From Desulfomicrobium sp. (GTDB lineage Bacteria; Desulfobacterota; Desulfovibrionia; Desulfovibrionales; Desulfomicrobiaceae), in the NCBI GenBank assembly GCA_024709365.1, contig JANJWV010000212.1, positions 1 through 42,358 on the forward strand: 42,358 bases of DNA, read 5' to 3'. The notes under the pieces were generated by a model. It had not been told where the DNA came from. It saw nothing but the letters and a program-made list of their open reading frames with translations, and made no database searches. How positions within the stretch are numbered: the stretch's first letter is position 1; every line of letters begins with the position of its first letter. The position numbers and the translations under genes are program-made. Shown here one piece after another: positions 7,126 to 14,079 of this stretch.

Positions 7126-8433
7126 ATGCTCACCGCACGAAACAGCCTCGGCATCATATTCTTCCCGGCCTTCGACTGGGCCATCTCGCCGACCCACCCC
7201 GAGCGCGAGGAGCGCCTCCTCTACACCCAGGACCAGTTCCGGGAGGAAGGCATCTTCGACATCGAGGGCATCCGCGAATACCGCCCCCTGGTGGCCACCC
7301 AAAAGGACATCCTGCGCCCCCACTTCTGCTTCCCGAACGTGCAGGCCGTGTGCACCGATTCGCACCTCATCTCCGCCGGCGGCGTCATCCGCGCCGCCCA
7401 GCTGGTCATGGAGAAGGAAAGGCAGCGCGCCTTCGCCGTGGTGCGCCCCCCCGGACACCACGCCATGCGCACGGTCCACGGCAGCCGCGGCTTCTGCAAC
7501 ATCAACATCGAAGCCGTGATGATCGAGTGGATCCGCGAGCACTACGGCAACCTGCGCGTGGCCGTGGTGGACACGGACTGCCATCACGGCGACGGCACCC
7601 AGGACATCTACTGGCACGACCCCGACGTGCTCTTCATCTCCCTGCACCAGGACGGGCGCACCCTGTACCCGGGCACGGGCTTCCCGTCGGAGTGCGGCGG
7701 GCCCAAGGCCATGGGGCGGACCATCAACGTGCCCATGCCGCCGCGCACCTCGGACGAAGGCTACCTGATGACCGTGGAGCGCATCGTCATGCCCATCCTG
7801 GAACACTTCAAGCCGGACCTGATCATCAACTCCGCGGGCCAGGACAACCACTTCTCGGACCCCATCACGAACATGAACTTCACGGCCCAGGGCTACGCGC
7901 GGCTGACCGAAATGCTCAAGCCCGACATCGCCGTGCTCGAGGGCGGCTACGCCATCAAGGGCGCCCTGCCCTACGTCAACCTGGGCATCAGCCTGGCCCT
8001 GGCCGGCGTGGACTTCTCGGCCGTGCAGGAGCCGGAGCTGGACCGCGAGAAGATCCGCGAGCAGAAGTCCACCATGGACTACCTCTCGGCCCTGTGCGAC
8101 CAGCTGCCCGAGGTCTACTTCAACCCCAGGCCGTCGGACGCCGTGCGCGAGGGCGGGTATTTCGTGCGCCGCCGCTCCATCTACTACGACACCGACGACA
8201 TCACCGAGAACCAGGTCGAGCGCCTCAAGGACTGCCCCCACTGCCCGGGCCTCTTGATCGTCGAAAGCGAGACGGCCGACACGCCGCGCTGCCTGGGCCT
8301 GCACGTCCCGGTCCAGGGCTGCGACATGTGCAGCCAGGAGGCCGAGGAGCGCTTCGCCAAGGCCCGTCAGGCCGGGTTCGCCTACGCCCAGCTCTCGGAC
8401 CGGGTGACCAAACGCTACGAGTACGCCAAATAG
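7126..8433 (+). CDS. Histone-deacetylase-fold amidohydrolase with Cys-rich tail
   Basis: This is a Zn-dependent deacetylase of the HDAC/acetylpolyamine amidohydrolase superfamily, 435 residues. The catalytic pieces are RPPGHHA (His111-His112), DTDCHHGDGTQ (Asp149, Asp151, His153, His154) and SAGQDNHFSDP (Asp240). Predicted Zn ligands are Asp151, His153 and Asp240, with Tyr275 in LEGGY as transition-state residue. After the fold, about 130 extra residues end in a cysteine cluster: Cys370, Cys373, Cys389, Cys399 and Cys402 (CxxC...C...CxxC), resembling a zinc ribbon. Bacterial members usually remove acetyl groups from polyamines or other small amines. The gene has its own GGAGGG ribosome binding site and follows the hyuA-like gene by 11 bp, suggesting consecutive amide-bond hydrolyses in one pathway. 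Confidence 0.87.
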   Translation: MLTARNSLGIIFFPAFDWAISPTHPEREERLLYTQDQFREEGIFDIEGIREYRPLVATQKDILRPHFCFPNVQAVCTDSHLISAGGVIRAAQLVMEKERQRAFAVVRPPGHHAMRTVHGSRGFCNINIEAVMIEWIREHYGNLRVAVVDTDCHHGDGTQDIYWHDPDVLFISLHQDGRTLYPGTGFPSECGGPKAMGRTINVPMPPRTSDEGYLMTVERIVMPILEHFKPDLIINSAGQDNHFSDPITNMNFTAQGYARLTEMLKPDIAVLEGGYAIKGALPYVNLGISLALAGVDFSAVQEPELDREKIREQKSTMDYLSALCDQLPEVYFNPRPSDAVREGGYFVRRRSIYYDTDDITENQVERLKDCPHCPGLLIVESETADTPRCLGLHVPVQGCDMCSQEAEERFAKARQAGFAYAQLSDRVTKRYEYAK

Positions 8434-8440
8434 CCATTGC

Positions 8441-8470
8441 GGGGCATGGGGTTCCGCACCCCATGCCCCT
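8441..8470 (+). terminator. Hairpin terminator after the deacetylase gene
   Basis: A perfect 12-bp stem (8441-8452 with 8458-8469) encloses a TCCGC loop. The following tract is TTCC rather than a clean T-run, so termination may be partial. Confidence 0.6.
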
Positions 8471-8506
8471 TCCTGCATCCCCCCTGATTTACGGACTCTT
8501 TCTCCT

Positions 8507-8535
8507 CCGTCACCAGCTTGTCACATTTCTTCACA
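8507..8535 (+). promoter_or_regulatory. Probable Pho box upstream of the phosphate genes
   Basis: Three GTCAC-like heptamers recur at an 11-bp period: CCGTCAC (8507-8513), TTGTCAC (8518-8524) and CTTCACA (8529-8535). The 4-bp spacers are CAGC and ATTT. This is the layout of PhoB sites (7-bp repeat, 4-bp spacer). A -10-like TATGAC lies at 8550-8555. The downstream genes are a PhoU-like protein and a phosphate transporter, which fits. The last part overlaps a 9-bp inverted repeat (8520-8528 with 8536-8544). Confidence 0.55.
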
Positions 8536-8690
8536 AAATGTGACTTTTGTATGACGAGAAGCATTGCGCCAATCCGAGCGCGGCATTAATGTCTTCGCGT
8601 TCGCGGCTGGCCCCGCCCGCCGGAACCGCCCGGAGCGCTCCATTCTCCGGGTCTCCCGAGGCTGCAATCACAACGCCGGAGTCCCTGTCC

Positions 8691-9320
8691 ATGGCATTTT
8701 CCATTTTTCCCAGGAACATACACTTTTTCGAGCTCCTCAACAGACAGAACCGCATCCTGAACGAATCCGCCGGACAGCTGGCCAGGATCGTCGAGGACCT
8801 GACCTGCGTGGACGCGGCCTGCAAGACCGTGACCCTCATCGAGGCGGACGCCGACGCGCTCTGCCGCGAAATCGCCAGGGAGCTTTCCCAGACCTTCATC
8901 ACCCCCATCGACCGCGAGGACATCTACCGGCTGAACATGACCCAGGAGGATTCGATCAACCGCATCACGGCCGTCGCCTCGCGCATGCGCCTGTGCGCCT
9001 TCGACTACATCCGCTTCCCCGCCCGCAAGATGGCCCGCAACATGCTGGCCATGACCGCCCTGACGGGGGAGATGATCTGCTGCCTCGAAAGCAAACGCGA
9101 CGTGTCCGACACCATGCGCAAGGTCAAGGAGCTCAAGACCGAGTGCGAGATGCTCTTCTCCACGGGCCTGGCCGAACTGCACGACGTGGAGACGGGCGAC
9201 ACGAAGGAGGTCATCGACATCATGCGCTGGACCCAGGTCTACGACCGCTTCGAGATGGCCATCGAGCGCATCGACGACCTGGCCGACGCCATCGAGGAAG
9301 TGGTGCTGAAAAATGCCTGA
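8691..9320 (+). CDS. DUF47 PhoU-like phosphate transport regulator
   Basis: This is a 209-residue DUF47 (COG1392) protein, an all-helical PhoU-like family that normally accompanies PiT transporters and is thought to modulate them. It begins MAFSIFPRN, the usual start for the family, followed by a run of amphipathic helices (FFELLNRQNRILNESAG, ERIDDLADAIEEVVLKNA). No membrane segment or signal peptide is seen. The frame is open to 8547, but the upstream residues are low-complexity, so the ATG at 8691 is chosen. It overlaps the start of the PiT gene by 8 bp, so the two are translationally coupled. A Pho box candidate lies about 155 bp upstream. Confidence 0.87.
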   Translation: MAFSIFPRNIHFFELLNRQNRILNESAGQLARIVEDLTCVDAACKTVTLIEADADALCREIARELSQTFITPIDREDIYRLNMTQEDSINRITAVASRMRLCAFDYIRFPARKMARNMLAMTALTGEMICCLESKRDVSDTMRKVKELKTECEMLFSTGLAELHDVETGDTKEVIDIMRWTQVYDRFEMAIERIDDLADAIEEVVLKNA

Positions 9321-10323
9321 GCTGCCGATCCTGCTCGTCATCATCGTCCTGGTGGCCCTGGTCTTCGACTTCACCAACGGGGCCCACGACTGCGCCAACG
9401 CCATCGCAACGGTGGTCTCGACCAAGGTCATGTCGCCCCGCTCGGCGGTGATGATGGCGGCCGGCCTGAACCTCTTCGGAGCCCTCCTTGGCGAGGAGGT
9501 GGCCCACACCCTGGGCTCGGGCATCGTCAACACCGACATGGTCATGGGCAGCCAGATCCTGGTGCTGGCCGCCCTCATCGGGGCCATCGCCTGGAACCTC
9601 ATCACCTGGTATTACGGCATCCCGTCGTCGTCCTCCCACGCCCTCATCGGCGGGCTCATGGGCGCGGCCATCTGCCACGCCGGGTTCTCCTCCCTGAACG
9701 GGCTGTCGATATTCAAGAAGGTCCTGCTGCCGCTGGTGCTCTCACCCCTGGCCGGCTTCGGGGTCAGCTACGCGGTCATGACGCTCATCATGCTCATCTT
9801 CTGGCGGGCCAACCGGCACACCGTGTCCCGCTGGTTCGAGAAGCTGCAGATTCTCTCATCGGCCTTCATGGCCACCAGCCACGGCCTGAACGACGCCCAG
9901 AAGACCATGGGCGTCATCACCCTGGCCCTCTTCCTCTTCCACAAGATCGACACCATCCACGTGCCCCTGTGGGTCAAGCTGGCCTGCGCCATGGCCATGG
10001 CCATGGGCACGGCCCTGGGCGGCTGGAAGATCGTCAAGACCATGGGGCACCGCATCTTCAAGCTGGAGCCGGTGCACGGCTTCGCGGCCGAGACCTCGGC
10101 AGCCATGGTCATCACCGGCGCGTCCCTGGTCGGCGCGCCCATCTCCACCACCCACACCATCAGCGCCTGCGTCTTCGGCGTGGGGGCGACCAAGCGCCTC
10201 TCGGCCGTGCGCTGGGGCATCGCCGGCAACCTCGTGGTGGCCTGGGTCCTGACCATACCGGCCTCGGCCCTCATCGCCGGGGCGACCTTCTACGTGTTCA
10301 CGCTCATGGGCATCGCCGACTAG
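9313..10323 (+). CDS. pit: Inorganic phosphate transporter, PiT family
   Basis: This low-affinity phosphate:cation symporter of the PiT/Pho-4 family has 336 residues and about ten membrane helices. Both halves carry the family signature. The first is FDFTNGAHDCANAIATVVST near the N-terminus, the second ATSHGLNDAQKTMGV in the middle. A further internal pair is SSSHALIGGLMGA and ISTTHTISACVFGVG. The ATG at 9313 overlaps the DUF47 stop. The substrate is metal-phosphate or phosphate with H+ or Na+. The gene ends about 50 bp before the TPP riboswitch, with no strong terminator seen between, so some read-through into the riboswitch is possible. Confidence 0.92.
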   Translation: MPELPILLVIIVLVALVFDFTNGAHDCANAIATVVSTKVMSPRSAVMMAAGLNLFGALLGEEVAHTLGSGIVNTDMVMGSQILVLAALIGAIAWNLITWYYGIPSSSSHALIGGLMGAAICHAGFSSLNGLSIFKKVLLPLVLSPLAGFGVSYAVMTLIMLIFWRANRHTVSRWFEKLQILSSAFMATSHGLNDAQKTMGVITLALFLFHKIDTIHVPLWVKLACAMAMAMGTALGGWKIVKTMGHRIFKLEPVHGFAAETSAAMVITGASLVGAPISTTHTISACVFGVGATKRLSAVRWGIAGNLVVAWVLTIPASALIAGATFYVFTLMGIAD

Positions 10324-10331
10324 GCAAGAGC

Positions 10332-10360
10332 TTTACAGCGCCGGCCCTACGCATTACAGG
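10332..10360 (+). promoter_or_regulatory. Candidate promoter of the thi operon
   Basis: TTTACA at 10332-10337 and TACAGG at 10355-10360 are separated by 17 bp, right in front of the riboswitch. The -10 match is weak. Confidence 0.35.
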
Positions 10361-10370
10361 TCTGTGCACA

Positions 10371-10460
10371 CAAGCTGGGGGAGCCCGACAGGGCTGAGAG
10401 GGGACACGTTCCCGACCCTTTGAACCTGACGCAGTTCATGCTGCCGTAGGGAAGCTGGTT
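10371..10460 (+). ncRNA. TPP riboswitch (THI element)
   Basis: The conserved thi-box core is present in order: GGGGAGCCC, GGGCTGAGAGGG, CCCGACCCTTTGAACCTGA and CGTAGGGAAGC. These form the P2/P3 pyrimidine-sensing arm and the P4/P5 pyrophosphate-sensing arm of the TPP aptamer. It lies directly upstream of thiS, and a terminator follows 20 bp later, so TPP binding probably promotes premature termination of thiSGHFE. Confidence 0.95.
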
Positions 10461-10480
10461 CCGGAACCGACCATCCATCG

Positions 10481-10510
10481 AACCGCGCCTCCCCGGCGCG
10501 GTTTTTCTTT
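10481..10510 (+). terminator. Riboswitch-controlled terminator
   Basis: A perfect 9-bp stem (10481-10489 with 10495-10503) around TCCCC is followed by a T-rich tract to 10510. It is the expression platform of the TPP riboswitch. Confidence 0.85.
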
Positions 10511-10549
10511 CGCCTCCCCCCGCTTGCGACACAGAACGCGGAGGCAGCC

Positions 10550-10750
10550 ATGCACATCACCCTCAACGGCAAAAACCGTCAGATCGCGCCGGGCCAGACC
10601 CTGCACGATCTTGTCCTGTCCATGAACCTCGACCCGGCCGTGGTCGTGGCGGAGCTCAACAGCGACATCGTGCCCGGGACGCAGTTCGCCGCAACCGTCC
10701 TGCGCGACGGCGACCGCCTCGAACTGCTGAGCTTCGTCGGCGGCGGCTGA
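10550..10750 (+). CDS. thiS: Sulfur carrier protein ThiS
   Basis: ThiS is the ubiquitin-fold sulfur carrier for thiazole formation; its C-terminal Gly is adenylylated by ThiF and then thiocarboxylated. The 66-residue protein starts MHITLNGKNR and ends FVGGG, with the obligatory terminal Gly-Gly. A GGAGG ribosome binding site precedes the ATG. It is the first gene after the TPP riboswitch. Confidence 0.93.
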   Translation: MHITLNGKNRQIAPGQTLHDLVLSMNLDPAVVVAELNSDIVPGTQFAATVLRDGDRLELLSFVGGG

Positions 10751-10795
10751 GCGCGAGCCGTCCACCTTCCCCCACCACCAACAGCGAGAACCGTC

Positions 10796-11587
10796 ATGGA
10801 ACACACCGATATTTTCGAACTGGGCGGCAAGCGCCTGACCAGCCGCCTCTTCACGGGCACGGGCAAGTACGGCGACGACGGCCTCATCCCGGCCGTGTGC
10901 GAGGCCTCGGGCTCCCAGGTCATCACCGTGGCCCTGCGCCGCGTGGACCTGGACGGCCGCGGCGACAACGTCATGCGCCACATCCCCGGCCACATGACCC
11001 TGCTCCCCAACACCTCGGGGGCGCGCACCGCCGACGAGGCCGTGCGCATCGCCCGCCTGGCCCGGGCCATGGGCTGCGGGGACTGGATCAAGATCGAGGT
11101 CATCTCCGACAACCGCCACCTCCTGCCCGACGGCTACGAGACGGCCAGGGCCACGGAAACCCTGGCCAGGGAGGGCTTCGTCGTCCTGCCGTACATGAAC
11201 CCGGACCTCTACGTGGCCCGCTCCCTGGCCGACGCGGGGGCCGCGGCCATCATGCCCCTGGGCGCGCCCATCGGCACCAACCGCGGCCTGCGGACCGAGG
11301 AGATGATTCGCATCCTCATCGAGGAGATGGACCTGCCCATCATCGTCGACGCCGGCATCGGCACGCCCAGCCAGGCCTGCCAGGCCATGGAGATGGGCGC
11401 GGCGGCCTGCCTGGTCAACACGGCCATCGCCACGGCCGCAGACCCGGTGCTCATGGGCCGGGCCTTCGGCCGCGCCGTGGCCGCCGGACGCGAGGCCTTC
11501 CTGGCCGGTCCCGGCGCCGTGTCCGCCCTGGCCCGGGCCTCGTCCCCCCTGACGGGCTTCCTGGGCGAAACGGGGGGCGCGGCATGA
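10796..11587 (+). CDS. thiG: Thiazole synthase ThiG
   Basis: ThiG is a TIM-barrel enzyme that condenses deoxyxylulose 5-phosphate, dehydroglycine and ThiS thiocarboxylate to the thiazole phosphate of thiamine. It has 263 residues, the normal length. Family markers include [10 protein letters not shown] near residue 18, the barrel segment DWIKIEVI with the Schiff-base lysine, and the phosphate-binding strands [11 protein letters not shown] and [11 protein letters not shown]. It overlaps thiH by 4 bp (ATGA). Confidence 0.95.
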   Translation: MEHTDIFELGGKRLTSRLFTGTGKYGDDGLIPAVCEASGSQVITVALRRVDLDGRGDNVMRHIPGHMTLLPNTSGARTADEAVRIARLARAMGCGDWIKIEVISDNRHLLPDGYETARATETLAREGFVVLPYMNPDLYVARSLADAGAAAIMPLGAPIGTNRGLRTEEMIRILIEEMDLPIIVDAGIGTPSQACQAMEMGAAACLVNTAIATAADPVLMGRAFGRAVAAGREAFLAGPGAVSALARASSPLTGFLGETGGAA

Positions 11588-12696
11588 GCTTCCTGCCCGA
11601 GGCCCTGCGCCTGCACCGCGAACCGCTGGAGGAGCGGATGGCCGCCGCGACCGGCCACGACGCCCTGCGCGCCCTGGAGCGGGAGCGCGTCGGCGAGGAC
11701 GGTTTCCTGGCCCTGCTCTCCCCGGCCGCGGGCCAACATCTTGAGGCCATGGCCGGGCGCGCCCGGGACCTGACCCTACGCCGTTTCGGCCGCACCGTCA
11801 GCCTCTTCACGCCCCTCTACGTCTCCAACCACTGCGCCAACCACTGCCGCTACTGCGGCTTCGCGGCCCCAAACTCCATCCCCCGCTCCCGCCTGACCAT
11901 GGACGAAGTGCGGGCCGAGGGCGAGGCCATCGCCGCCACGGGCCTGCGGCAGCTGCTGCTCCTGACGGGCGAGTCGCCGGCCAGGGCCGGGGTGGAGTAT
12001 CTGGAGGACTGCGTGCGCGTCCTGCGCCCCCTCTTCCCGTCCATCGCCGTGGAGGTCTTCCCCATGGCCGCGGACGATTACAGGCGCCTGGCCGCGGCGG
12101 GCGTGGACGGGCTGACCGTGTTCCAGGAGACCTACGACCCGGACCTCTACGCCGACCTGCACCCGGCCGGCCCCAAGCGCGACTACGCCTGGCGCCTGGA
12201 CACGCCCATGCGCGGGGCCGAGGCGGGCCTGCGCGTGGTCAACATCGGCGTCCTGCTGGGGCTGACCGGCTGGCGGCGGGAGATCTTCGTCACGGGTCTG
12301 CACGCGGCCTGGCTCATGAAGCGCCACCCCGGCGTGGACGTGGCCGTATCCCTGCCGCGCATGAGGCCCCACGCCGGGGCGTTCCAGCCGGCCAGCCCCG
12401 TGTCCGACCGCGAGCTGGTCCAGGCCATGACGGCCCTGCGCATCTTCCTGCCGCGCCTGTCCATCACCATCTCCACCCGCGAGACGCCGGCCTTCCGCGA
12501 CAACATCCTGCCCCTGGGCGTGACGCGCATGTCGGCGGGCGTCAGCACGGCCGTGGGCGGACACGCCAAGGCGGGCGAAACCGGCCAGTTCGAGATCTCG
12601 GACCCACGCAGCGTGGCCGAGGTCTGCGAGATGCTCAAAAGCCGCGGCTACCAGCCCGTCTTCAAGGACTGGGAACCCCTGGAGGCGAGCGCGTGA
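11584..12696 (+). CDS. thiH: 2-iminoacetate synthase ThiH
   Basis: ThiH is a radical-SAM enzyme that cleaves tyrosine to p-cresol and dehydroglycine, the glycine imine used by ThiG in anaerobes. The 370-residue chain carries CxxxCxxC as CANHCRYC (Cys84, Cys88, Cys91) for the 4Fe-4S cluster. ATG at 11584 overlaps the thiG stop, and the stop overlaps the thiF GTG start, showing tight coupling. Use of ThiH rather than the oxygen-requiring ThiO fits a strict anaerobe. Confidence 0.95.
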   Translation: MSFLPEALRLHREPLEERMAAATGHDALRALERERVGEDGFLALLSPAAGQHLEAMAGRARDLTLRRFGRTVSLFTPLYVSNHCANHCRYCGFAAPNSIPRSRLTMDEVRAEGEAIAATGLRQLLLLTGESPARAGVEYLEDCVRVLRPLFPSIAVEVFPMAADDYRRLAAAGVDGLTVFQETYDPDLYADLHPAGPKRDYAWRLDTPMRGAEAGLRVVNIGVLLGLTGWRREIFVTGLHAAWLMKRHPGVDVAVSLPRMRPHAGAFQPASPVSDRELVQAMTALRIFLPRLSITISTRETPAFRDNILPLGVTRMSAGVSTAVGGHAKAGETGQFEISDPRSVAEVCEMLKSRGYQPVFKDWEPLEASA

Positions 12697-13319
12697 ATGC
12701 CTTCGAACGCGGCCTGGCCCGGTATCTGGACGAAGGCGCCCTGGCCTTTCTGCGGACCGTCAAGGTTGGGGTCATCGGGGCCGGAGGGCTGGGGTCCAAC
12801 TGCGCCATGCATCTGGTCCGCTCCGGCTTCGCCGACCTGATCCTGGCCGACCCGGACACGGTGGAACCGTCCAACCTCAACCGCCAGCACTTCACCCTGG
12901 CCCAGGTCGGACGGCCCAAGGCCCTGGCCCTGCGCGACAACCTGCTGGCCGTGAACCCCGACGCGCGGATCGAGGCCCACGTCCGGGCCGTGGACGCGGA
13001 CGGCATGGCCGAGCTTTTCGGCTCCTGCCGGGCCGTGGTCGAAGCCGTGGACGACGCCCGGACCAAGAAACTCGTCGTCGAGACGCTCCTGCCCGCGGGA
13101 CGGCTGGTGGTCGGCGCGTCGGGCCTGGGCGGGGCAGGCGTCACGGAGCGCATGCGCGTGTCGCGGCCGCTGCCGAACCTCGTCCTGGTCGGCGACCTGA
13201 CCACGCCCTGCGACGCGGCCACGCCCCCCCTCTCCCCCGGCGTGGGCATGGCCGCGGCCATGCAGGCCGACGCGGTCCTCCACCATTTCCTGACCATATA
13301 TAAGGAGAAGAAACCATGA
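12693..13319 (+). CDS. thiF: ThiS adenylyltransferase ThiF
   Basis: This E1-like enzyme adenylylates the C-terminal Gly of ThiS with ATP. It is the short (208-residue) ThiF type. The nucleotide-binding loop is GAGGLGSN near residues 28-35, followed by DPDTVEPSNLNRQHF, which holds the conserved Asn/Arg/Gln of the active site, and an EAVDDARTK segment. The Zn-binding CxxC pairs of MoeB-like E1s are missing, as is usual for this short group. The start is GTG at 12693, overlapping the thiH stop (GTGA); the stop overlaps thiE. Confidence 0.9.
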   Translation: MNAFERGLARYLDEGALAFLRTVKVGVIGAGGLGSNCAMHLVRSGFADLILADPDTVEPSNLNRQHFTLAQVGRPKALALRDNLLAVNPDARIEAHVRAVDADGMAELFGSCRAVVEAVDDARTKKLVVETLLPAGRLVVGASGLGGAGVTERMRVSRPLPNLVLVGDLTTPCDAATPPLSPGVGMAAAMQADAVLHHFLTIYKEKKP

Positions 13320-13975
13320 ATGGACGCCTGCTCGTCACGAACCTCATCCGCCAGGGCGGCATCTACGGGCTGACGGCCGAAAAATTCTCCCTTGGCCGCA
13401 GCAACCCGGACGTGGTCCGGGCCATGCTCGACGCGGGCGTGCGCATCGTCCAGTACCGCGAGAAGACGAAGAAGATGGGCGCCAAGTACGAAGAGTGCCT
13501 GCAGCTGCGGGCCATGACGCGCGAGGCCGGCGCGGCCTTCATCGTCAACGACGACATCGACCTGGCCCTGCTGGTCGACGCCGACGGCGTGCACGTGGGC
13601 CAGGAGGACCTGCCCGTGGCGGCCGTGCGCTCCCTGGTGGGCGAAGGGCGCGCCATCGGCCTCTCCACCCACTCGCCGGATCAGGCCCGGGCGGCCGTGG
13701 CCGCAGGTGCGGACTACATCGGCGTGGGGCCGATCTTCGCCACGCAGACCAAGGACGACGTCTGCGCGCCCGTGGGCCTGTCCTACCTGGACTTCGTGGT
13801 CCGGGAGATCGACCTGCCCTTCGTGGCCATCGGCGGCATCAAGGAGCGCAATCTGGCCGAGGTGGCCGGTCGCGGGGCGCGCTGCGCGGCGCTGGTGACC
13901 GAGATCGTCGGGGTGCCGGACATACGGGGGAAGGTCGCCGCGTTGCACCGCATACTCGGCGCAGCCCGGCAATAA
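13316..13975 (+). CDS. thiE: Thiamine phosphate synthase ThiE
   Basis: ThiE joins HMP-PP and thiazole phosphate to give thiamine phosphate. The TIM-barrel protein has 219 residues with the family motifs QYREK (pyrophosphate site), FIVNDDIDLALLVDADGVHVGQEDLP, STHS, GVGPIFATQTK and VAIGGI. AAGGAG precedes the ATG, which overlaps the thiF stop by 4 bp. It is the last gene of the unit; only a weak hairpin follows. thiC and thiD are not in the window. Confidence 0.94.
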   Translation: MNGRLLVTNLIRQGGIYGLTAEKFSLGRSNPDVVRAMLDAGVRIVQYREKTKKMGAKYEECLQLRAMTREAGAAFIVNDDIDLALLVDADGVHVGQEDLPVAAVRSLVGEGRAIGLSTHSPDQARAAVAAGADYIGVGPIFATQTKDDVCAPVGLSYLDFVVREIDLPFVAIGGIKERNLAEVAGRGARCAALVTEIVGVPDIRGKVAALHRILGAARQ

Positions 13976-14079
13976 GGCATCCCTTGTCAGACCGCATTCC
14001 TCCTTGATCTGACATGCGTATTGGGCGTACCTGATTCCATCGTCCCACTTTCCCGTATCAATATTACGCGAGGACACGC

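Noticed and set aside
5317-8433. Apparent 1038-codon fusion ending in the deacetylase
   Set aside because: The first half is an off-frame reading of the hyuA-like gene. The deacetylase has its own ATG and ribosome binding site at 7126.
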